Origin: Nitrososphaerales archaeon
Lineage (GTDB): Archaea; Thermoproteota; Nitrososphaeria; Nitrososphaerales; Gagatemarchaeaceae
Assembly: GCA_030044375.1 (NCBI GenBank)
Contig: JASHVX010000059.1
Coordinates: 1 to 9,343 of the forward strand
DNA: 9,343 nucleotides
Direction: 5' to 3'
Shown piece by piece: positions 5,523 through 9,343 of this stretch. Under the pieces are notes generated by a model that did no database searches, was not told where the DNA came from, and was given only the letters and a program-made list of their open reading frames with translations. Each line of letters opens with the position of its first letter. Within the stretch, counting starts at the first letter, position 1. A program made the translations under genes and the position numbers.

Positions 5523-6442
5523 ACCTCATCGTCGGCGGGACGGGCTTCGTAGGAGGGCACGTGGTCGAGTACCTCTTCCAGCAGGGAGAGATCTCGAAGG
5601 GCACGTTCAGGAAGGGCTCCCATCTGAAGATAATGGACTCCTGCGGCGTCCAGGGGATGGAGGCCGACCTGTTCGACCACCACTCGGTCCATGAGGCGAT
5701 GGAGGGCGCCGACACCGTATACAACATCGCCTCCCCCATGCCAGGGGCCGACTCGGACTTCATGAAGGTCAACACGGAGGGGCTCCTCAACCTGCTCGAG
5801 ACCTCAACCGAGCTCGGCGTCAAGACGTTCGTGCACCTGAGCACGCTGGATGTCTTCGGGTTCTCGACCAGGCGGATCTCAGAGGGCTCGCCTGCCTCTC
5901 CTGCGGGCGAGTACCAAAGGTCCAAGGCGGAGGCAGAGAGGCTGCTGCTGGAGGCTTCAAAGCGGACGCCAAGCCTCAGGATAGTGGTCGTCCGCGCAGC
6001 CAGGGCCGTGGGCTCGCGCGACTGGTCCCTGACAATCCCCCTGCTCAGGGCGATAGCGAACGGAAGAGCGGTCGTCCCAGACGGCCCGGAGATGTCGTTC
6101 TCTCACCCCAGAGACATCGCCCAGGCCATGTACAAGGCAGCCACCGGCGGCGCGAAGTCAGGGTCCGTGTTCATGGTGAAGTCCTTCGACGCCTCGCCTG
6201 GAGGGCTCGTGGGGTCGCTGGCCGCCGCGCTCGGGGCCCAGGTCGAGGTCCGGAAGCCAGGGCTCTTCTCCAAGCCTTCCGTGCCGGAGTACACCCTCGA
6301 CCAGCTGAAGGCAGGCTTGTCGGTCGAGGCCCAGTCCGGTTGGAAGGAACTAGGCTACTCTCCGGAGCTCTCCGTGAGGTCGGCGTCCGAAGAGGTCGCA
6401 AACTGGTACAAGAAGGAACCTTGGTCTACAGAAGCAGACTGA
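5519..6442 (+). CDS. NAD(P)-dependent epimerase/dehydratase-family protein (extended SDR), CTG start
   Basis: A 307-residue Rossmann-fold protein. The N-terminus reads (L/M)[12 protein letters not shown], giving the extended-SDR cofactor motif G6xxG9xxG12. The catalytic set is S108-T109 in HLSTLDVFG and Y132-x3-K136 in EYQRSK. The stretch [21 protein letters not shown] is where UDP-sugar epimerases and 3-beta-hydroxysteroid dehydrogenase-like enzymes have their R-P-x-x-V-Y-G region. The reaction is NAD(P)-linked redox at a hydroxyl/keto carbon; sugar nucleotide, sterol-like or terpenoid substrates are all possible. The usual start codons would begin at GTG 5561, after the cofactor motif, which would break the fold. 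I place the start at CTG 5519, which overlaps the previous stop (CTGA) and follows a strong Shine-Dalgarno sequence. A sequencing change from ATG to CTG is the alternative. The next gene (nth) overlaps or closely follows. Confidence 0.85.
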   Translation: MNLIVGGTGFVGGHVVEYLFQQGEISKGTFRKGSHLKIMDSCGVQGMEADLFDHHSVHEAMEGADTVYNIASPMPGADSDFMKVNTEGLLNLLETSTELGVKTFVHLSTLDVFGFSTRRISEGSPASPAGEYQRSKAEAERLLLEASKRTPSLRIVVVRAARAVGSRDWSLTIPLLRAIANGRAVVPDGPEMSFSHPRDIAQAMYKAATGGAKSGSVFMVKSFDASPGGLVGSLAAALGAQVEVRKPGLFSKPSVPEYTLDQLKAGLSVEAQSGWKELGYSPELSVRSASEEVANWYKKEPWSTEAD

Positions 6443-7113
6443 AGATAGGGCCTGCCCTCAGGGAGATCAGGAGCATGGTCTACGGCTCGACGGACAAGAG
6501 AGCGACCGCGCTAGCCCAGCTGCAGGACGTCGAGAAAGGGGACCCGTTCAGGGTGCTCATCAGCACCATCCTCTCGCAGAGGACAAGGGACGAAAACACC
6601 ACGCGCGCGTCTGAAAACCTGTTTTCAACCTACAGGACTCCGCAGGAGCTGGCCGACGCCGACATAGAGGTCGTCCGCAGGCTGATCAGGCCCTCGGGGT
6701 TCTACAACATGAAGGCGAGGAACATCATCACGGTCTCCAGGCAGCTGCTTTCGGAGTTCGGCGGCAAGGTCCCCGACAACGAGCAGGACCTGCTGAGGCT
6801 CCACTCGGTGGGGAGGAAGACGGCCAACTGCGTGCTCGTCTACGGGTTCAACAAGCCTGCCATCCCCGTCGACACCCACGTCCACAGGGTCTCCAACAGG
6901 CTGGGGATCGTAGAGACGAAGAAGCCCGAGGAGACGGAGGCCGCGCTCGTGAAGAAGGTGCCCCGCAGGTACTGGCTCGACCTCAACGACCTCTTCGTCA
7001 GGTTCGGGCAGACCACATGCAAGCCGATCGGGCCGCGCTGCGGCTCATGCACGCTCAGGCGCAGCTGTAGGTATTACCGGTCGGTAGTGGCGCCCAGGGC
7101 AAAAGCTTCTTAG
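6421..7113 (+). CDS. nth: Endonuclease III, DNA glycosylase/AP lyase with 4Fe-4S cluster
   Basis: A HhH-GPD DNA repair glycosylase that removes oxidised pyrimidines and nicks the abasic site by beta-elimination. Residues are counted from TTG 6421 (230 aa). [17 protein letters not shown] is the family's first conserved helix. The helix-hairpin-helix [13 protein letters not shown] holds the Schiff-base lysine K133. [15 protein letters not shown] holds the catalytic Asp D151. The C-terminus has the canonical C-x6-C-x2-C-x5-C cluster ligands C200, C207, C210 and C216. The enzyme looks complete and active. The start is uncertain. TTG 6421 keeps the N-terminal helix ([17 protein letters not shown]) but overlaps the SDR gene by 22 bases. 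ATG 6475 has a better-spaced GGGAG but would cut that helix. A TTG at 6340 would overlap the SDR by about 100 bases and is rejected. The gene is likely co-transcribed with its neighbours. Confidence 0.93.
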   Translation: MVYRSRLKIGPALREIRSMVYGSTDKRATALAQLQDVEKGDPFRVLISTILSQRTRDENTTRASENLFSTYRTPQELADADIEVVRRLIRPSGFYNMKARNIITVSRQLLSEFGGKVPDNEQDLLRLHSVGRKTANCVLVYGFNKPAIPVDTHVHRVSNRLGIVETKKPEETEAALVKKVPRRYWLDLNDLFVRFGQTTCKPIGPRCGSCTLRRSCRYYRSVVAPRAKAS

Positions 7114-7135
7114 CGCCAGACGAGGCAAGGACCGC

Positions 7136-7468
7136 GTGCCCACACTAGAGGAGGCGAAGAGGAAGGTCGCCGAGCTCGTCGTGGAGAAGGGGTTCGGGAA
7201 CACGCCGTCTGAGATACCCAACAAGCTGCTCTTCGCGTTCATAGAGCTGGGGGAGGCCGGCGACTCCTGGAAGAAGGGAAAGCCGACCGAGGAGACGGTC
7301 GAAGAGCTGATAGACGTGATATTCTACGTCCTCGACGCCTCGAGGCTCATAGCGCCCTCGGCCGACCTGGACGACGTCTTCGAGAAGAAGCTGGCGAAGA
7401 ACATGACGCGGCCCCACCGCTATGGAGAGGGCTTCAGGGACAAGGCGGTCCCGGCTAGCCCGCCCTGA
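7136..7468 (+). CDS. MazG-like nucleoside triphosphate pyrophosphohydrolase
   Basis: A 110-residue all-alpha protein with the MazG/NTP-PPase metal motif split over two helices. E37 and E40 lie in FAFIELGEAGDSWKKGK, and E57 and D60 in EELIDVIFYVLDA. The tail EKKLAKNMTRPHRYGEGF matches the family's usual 'K...N..RP.R.G..F' ending. Relatives hydrolyse (d)NTPs, often non-canonical or damaged ones, to NMP and PPi with Mg2+, limiting their incorporation into DNA. The length is typical of a single-domain MazG-like protein. The start is GTG at 7136, with AAGGA at 7126-7130. It follows the nth stop by 22 bases, so co-transcription is likely, and nucleotide-pool cleaning beside base excision repair makes functional sense. 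Its last 14 bases overlap the convergent zinc-ribbon gene. The exact substrate is unknown. Confidence 0.88.
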   Translation: MPTLEEAKRKVAELVVEKGFGNTPSEIPNKLLFAFIELGEAGDSWKKGKPTEETVEELIDVIFYVLDASRLIAPSADLDDVFEKKLAKNMTRPHRYGEGFRDKAVPASPP

Positions 7469-7664
7469 CCCATATGAGCCTCTTGTCCGGGTGGCAGACG
7501 TAGCCGTCGAACCTCTTGCCGCTGGAGTCGACTGCCTGCTCCACCTGGTTCATCGGCTTCCCGCACTGAGCGCACTTCATGTCTGACGGCTCCTGGCCGA
7601 CCTTCGACCAGTCGACCATGAAGTACGTCCAGAACATCAGGTCCGCCGCCTTGTCGACCTTCAT
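7455..7664 (-). CDS. Small zinc-ribbon-like protein
   Basis: A 69-residue soluble protein. The N-terminal third (KAADLMFWTYFMVDW) is hydrophobic-aromatic and probably an amphipathic helix. The C-terminal part has C31-x2-C34 (CAQCGKPM) and C57-H58 (GYVCHPDK), separated by a 22-residue beta-hairpin-like segment. Three Cys plus H58 or D60 could ligate one zinc, but a second full CxxC is missing, so the knuckle is degenerate. I do not recognise a named family; zinc-ribbon proteins this small are often nucleic-acid or protein-interaction modules. The ATG at 7664 lies about 28 bases from an AT-rich TATA-like patch, predicting a nearly leaderless mRNA. Its 3' end overlaps the convergent MazG-like gene by 14 bases. 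It is divergent from the acyl-CoA dehydrogenase gene. Confidence 0.72.
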   Translation of the reverse strand: MKVDKAADLMFWTYFMVDWSKVGQEPSDMKCAQCGKPMNQVEQAVDSSGKRFDGYVCHPDKRLIWVRAG

Positions 7665-7670
7665 GCGCGA

Positions 7671-7682
7671 GGGTCAAGACCC
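7671..7682. repeat. Inverted repeat GGGTC-AA-GACCC at the zinc-ribbon gene promoter
   Basis: A perfect 12-base inverted repeat with 5-bp arms and a 2-base centre lies between the TATA-like patch (7688-7697) and the ATG at 7664. It therefore sits over or just upstream of the expected transcription start. That position is classic for an archaeal repressor operator that blocks polymerase. A chance repeat is possible at this length. Confidence 0.35.
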
Positions 7683-7687
7683 TGACA

Positions 7688-7697
7688 GATAGAAAAA
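7688..7697 (-). promoter_or_regulatory. TATA-like box of the zinc-ribbon gene
   Basis: The minus strand reads TTTTTCTATC, an AT-rich patch about 28 bases from the ATG at 7664. It lacks a classic TTTATA core, so the call rests on position and composition. Confidence 0.4.
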
Positions 7698-7716
7698 GAT
7701 GCAAAACGCTCGGGCG

Positions 7717-7733
7717 ACCAGGCTTAGCCTGGT
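7717..7733. repeat. 17-base palindrome ACCAGGC-TTA-GCCTGGT in the divergent gap
   Basis: A perfect inverted repeat with 7-bp arms and a 3-base centre. It lies about 40 bases upstream of the acyl-CoA dehydrogenase TATA box and about 20 bases upstream of the zinc-ribbon gene's TATA-like patch. Dyads of this size match operators of dimeric helix-turn-helix regulators, many of which control fatty-acid genes in prokaryotes. No regulator gene is visible nearby. It could also fold as a short hairpin in RNA, but no transcript is expected to cross it. Confidence 0.5.
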
Positions 7734-7773
7734 AGGGCCGCCGCGGCTGACTGCTTCCTTCAGCACCGAGACT

Positions 7774-7779
7774 GTTATA
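7774..7779 (+). promoter_or_regulatory. TATA box of the acyl-CoA dehydrogenase gene
   Basis: GTTATA in ACTGTTATAGGGG has its centre about 32 bases before the ATG at 7809, predicting transcription from about 7803 and a leader of about 6 bases. Confidence 0.6.
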
Positions 7780-7808
7780 GGGGCACTTCCTCGGGGACAC
7801 GTCGAAAG

Positions 7809-9032
7809 ATGGAGCCTCTCTTCGGCGCCGCTGTCGAGGAAGTCAGGAAGCTGGTGGGGCTCACCGACTCAGAGCTCGCCATCCTGGCGGACGCCGACTC
7901 CGCAGCGTCGGAGCTCGTCACCTCGGAGTTCGAGAAATACGTGGAACGCAAGTACAACCCCGAGGCGATAGAGGTGCTGAAGCGGCACAACCTGATGGGC
8001 GTGCCCATCTCCGAGAGGTACGGAGGGAGGGGCGCCCGGCAGCTCGTCCAGGCGCTCTTCCTCGAGCGGATGGCGCAGTCAGGCATGGGTGTGATCACCT
8101 TCGCAGACGTCCACCAGTGCCTCGGAAGCCTGACCGTACAAGACTGGGGGACGCCCGAGCAGAAGGAGAGGTACCTCCCGAAGGCCGCGAAGGGAGACGT
8201 CATCTTCGCGTACGGCCTCACCGAGCCTGAGGCGGGGAGCGACCCGGCCGAGCTGAAGACCTCCTACACGAAGGAAGGGGACGGTTTCAAGCTCACAGGG
8301 TCGAAGTACCTGATATCGAACGGGTCTATAGCCTCAAACATCATAGTCTTCGCCTACCCGAAGGGCGGAGGGAAGGGCCCGAGCGCCTTCCTGGTGGACA
8401 CGAAGCGCGCCGGCTTCTCGGTGGACATGCGCCTGGAGGAGAAGATCGGCCTCTTCACATCGGACACCTCGCTCTTCTCCCTGGAGGACTGCTTCGTCCC
8501 GGCCGACGACATGCTGGGGCCGGAGGGCAAGGGCTTCTCGGTCGCGTACTCGGCGCTACTGAACGGGAGGATAGGGATCAGCTCCGGCTGCATCGGGGTG
8601 ATGGAGGACTGCCTCAACCAGGTCAAGGAGAGGGCGACCTCTCGCGTCCAGCACGGGAAACCGATAGGGAGGCACCAGCTGATACAGAAGCACATCGCAT
8701 TCATCGAATCCAGCCTGGAGGCCTCCAGGTGGCTCGTCTACCGCGCGGCGATCAAGAAGGACGAGTACGAGAAGGACACGAAGGACCTCGCGCTCAGGGG
8801 CGAGGCCGACAGGCTCTCCGCGGTCGCGAAGTACACGGCCTCGAGGGGCGCGTTCGAGTCCGCCGACAGGGCGGTCCAAGTCTTCGGAGGGTTCGGATAC
8901 TCGATAATGTCGCCGGTGGCCAAGCACTTCCTCGACACCAGGGTGGCGAGGATCTACGAGGGCACGGACGAGATTATGGAGCTCAAGATAGCGTCCTCAG
9001 TCCTAGGGAAGGACTTCGAAGCCTACAAGTGA
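7809..9032 (+). CDS. Acyl-CoA dehydrogenase
   Basis: A 407-residue FAD-dependent enzyme that introduces the alpha,beta double bond into an acyl-CoA, passing electrons to ETF or a comparable carrier. The three-domain layout is visible: an N-terminal helical domain (about 1-130), a beta domain (about 131-245) and a C-terminal helical bundle. Signature 1 is AYGLTEPEAGSD at 134-145. The FAD/CoA segment around 253-290 includes RATSRVQHGKPIGRHQLIQ. Signature 2 is QVFGGFGY at 357-364 with RIYEGTDEIM at 381-390. E384 in YEGT occupies the position of the catalytic base of short/medium-chain dehydrogenases, so the enzyme should be active. Chain length or branching cannot be read reliably. The ATG at 7809 is placed by the TATA box at 7774-7779. 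The gene has its own promoter and is followed by a T run and a CoxG-like gene; no ETF or thiolase genes are adjacent in view. Confidence 0.95.
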   Translation: MEPLFGAAVEEVRKLVGLTDSELAILADADSAASELVTSEFEKYVERKYNPEAIEVLKRHNLMGVPISERYGGRGARQLVQALFLERMAQSGMGVITFADVHQCLGSLTVQDWGTPEQKERYLPKAAKGDVIFAYGLTEPEAGSDPAELKTSYTKEGDGFKLTGSKYLISNGSIASNIIVFAYPKGGGKGPSAFLVDTKRAGFSVDMRLEEKIGLFTSDTSLFSLEDCFVPADDMLGPEGKGFSVAYSALLNGRIGISSGCIGVMEDCLNQVKERATSRVQHGKPIGRHQLIQKHIAFIESSLEASRWLVYRAAIKKDEYEKDTKDLALRGEADRLSAVAKYTASRGAFESADRAVQVFGGFGYSIMSPVAKHFLDTRVARIYEGTDEIMELKIASSVLGKDFEAYK

Positions 9033-9033
9033 G

Positions 9034-9042
9034 TTTTTCTAA
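9034..9042 (+). promoter_or_regulatory. T-rich element: terminator of the dehydrogenase gene and TATA-like box of the CoxG-like gene
   Basis: TTTTTCTAA begins two bases after the acyl-CoA dehydrogenase stop. The T5 run is a plausible archaeal terminator. The element also lies about 29 bases before the ATG at 9067, the right place for a TATA box giving a leader of about 3 bases. Which role dominates cannot be told from sequence. Confidence 0.45.
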
Positions 9043-9066
9043 GGTCTCCAGGCTGGCTCGCACGGC

Positions 9067-9343
9067 ATGCAGATTCACCTCGACGGATCGAACTCGATCG
9101 GCGCGGGCCGCGACAGGGTGTTCGCTCTCCTCACCGACCCCGCCTTCCTCGCGAAGACGCTCCCCGACGCGGAAGACGTCAGGGTGCTCGACTCGAAGTC
9201 GCTGGAGGCGAAGGTGAAGCTGAGGGTGGCGGTCGTTTCGAGCTCGATGAAGGTCAGGATGGTGATAGCAGACGCCCAGCCACCCAATACCGCGAAGCTC
9301 CTCGCCGACGGCACTGGGAGCGGCAGCAACATGAAGATCTCGA
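9067..9343 (+). CDS. CoxG-like SRPBCC-domain protein, N-terminal part (runs off right edge)
   Basis: From the ATG at 9067 the frame is open for 92 codons to the window edge with no stop. It starts MQIHLDGSNSIGAGRDRVFALL and continues TDPAFLAKTLPDAEDV. This matches the CoxG family (carbon monoxide dehydrogenase subunit G, SRPBCC fold). The family pattern is a first strand, then 'R..V...L.DP......LPG...' and, later, a strand-rich part with 'D..PP...' (here ADAQPPNTAKLLADGTG). Members bind hydrophobic ligands or tether CO dehydrogenase to the membrane; many copies lie away from cox genes and have no known role. The family is usually about 150 residues or more, so over half is visible. It follows the acyl-CoA dehydrogenase by 34 bases. 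Without cox structural genes in view, the name should not be read as evidence for CO oxidation. Confidence 0.82.
   Translation, partial: MQIHLDGSNSIGAGRDRVFALLTDPAFLAKTLPDAEDVRVLDSKSLEAKVKLRVAVVSSSMKVRMVIADAQPPNTAKLLADGTGSGSNMKIS

Noticed and set aside
5512..5694. An ATG-initiated frame at 5512 as the real gene after the 5199 gene
   Set aside because: The ATG abuts the Shine-Dalgarno sequence with no spacing, and the frame lacks any motif, while the overlapping frame from CTG 5519 gives a complete Rossmann enzyme.
6340..6420. Extending endonuclease III to TTG 6340
   Set aside because: It would overlap the SDR coding region by about 100 bases, and the added residues ([19 protein letters not shown]) are a frame-shifted reading of the SDR C-terminus.
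7420..7800. A 126-codon minus-strand frame covering the zinc-ribbon gene and upstream gap
   Set aside because: It is the out-of-frame shadow of the 69-residue zinc-ribbon gene and would run through the promoter region and both inverted repeats.
1..9343. A defence island, prophage, insertion sequence or CRISPR system
   Set aside because: No transposase, integrase, restriction, Cas or toxin-antitoxin gene is visible. The MazG-like gene is a housekeeping pyrophosphohydrolase type without a MazE/MazF partner. Base composition is uniform across the window.

Overview
The window reads as a GC-rich, gene-dense archaeal chromosome segment. The main evidence is promoter architecture. Most genes have an AT-rich TATA-like box about 25-35 bases before the start codon, which predicts very short or absent leaders (for example acs, the zinc protein at 1062, the ORF at 5199, the acyl-CoA dehydrogenase and the CoxG-like gene). 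Arginine is written largely as AGG, and ATA is used freely for isoleucine despite the high GC content. The gene content (AMP-forming acetyl-CoA synthetase, acyl-CoA dehydrogenase, aldehyde dehydrogenase, CoxG-like protein) suggests an organism that uses organic carbon. A Nitrososphaeria/Thermoproteota-type archaeon is my best guess, but that lineage call is an inference I cannot test here.

Layout. 1-107 (minus) is the first 35 residues of an aldehyde dehydrogenase that runs off the left edge. It is divergent from a NagD-type HAD phosphatase at 215-991. Two small uncharacterised genes follow: a cysteine-rich zinc-binding protein (1062-1469) and a helical protein (1554-1877). The second converges on acs and shares a CTAG stop palindrome with it. 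The minus-strand block 1874-4978 holds acetyl-CoA synthetase, a 3-TM protein and a 4-TM protein, each with its own TATA box.

5199-7468 (plus) looks like an operon: a 107-residue unknown, an extended-SDR/epimerase whose Rossmann motif requires an unusual CTG start, endonuclease III with an intact Fe-S motif, and a MazG-like NTP pyrophosphohydrolase. DNA base repair plus nucleotide-pool cleaning is a coherent pair, while the SDR and the unknown are unexplained partners. A 69-residue zinc-ribbon protein (7455-7664, minus) overlaps the end of the MazG-like gene. It is divergent from an acyl-CoA dehydrogenase (7809-9032), and the gap between them carries two inverted repeats. The window ends inside a CoxG/SRPBCC gene (9067 to the edge) that has no stop codon in view.

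How it fits together: the acetyl-CoA synthetase, acyl-CoA dehydrogenase and aldehyde dehydrogenase point to organic-acid and acyl-CoA metabolism, and the 5199-7468 block to genome and nucleotide maintenance. I saw no tRNA, rRNA, CRISPR array, insertion sequence or phage gene. No intergenic gap exceeds 300 bases; the largest are 4251-4438 and 4979-5198. I do not see a clear new multi-gene system. The best leads are the CTG start, the divergent-gap palindrome, and the uncharacterised membrane and zinc proteins.
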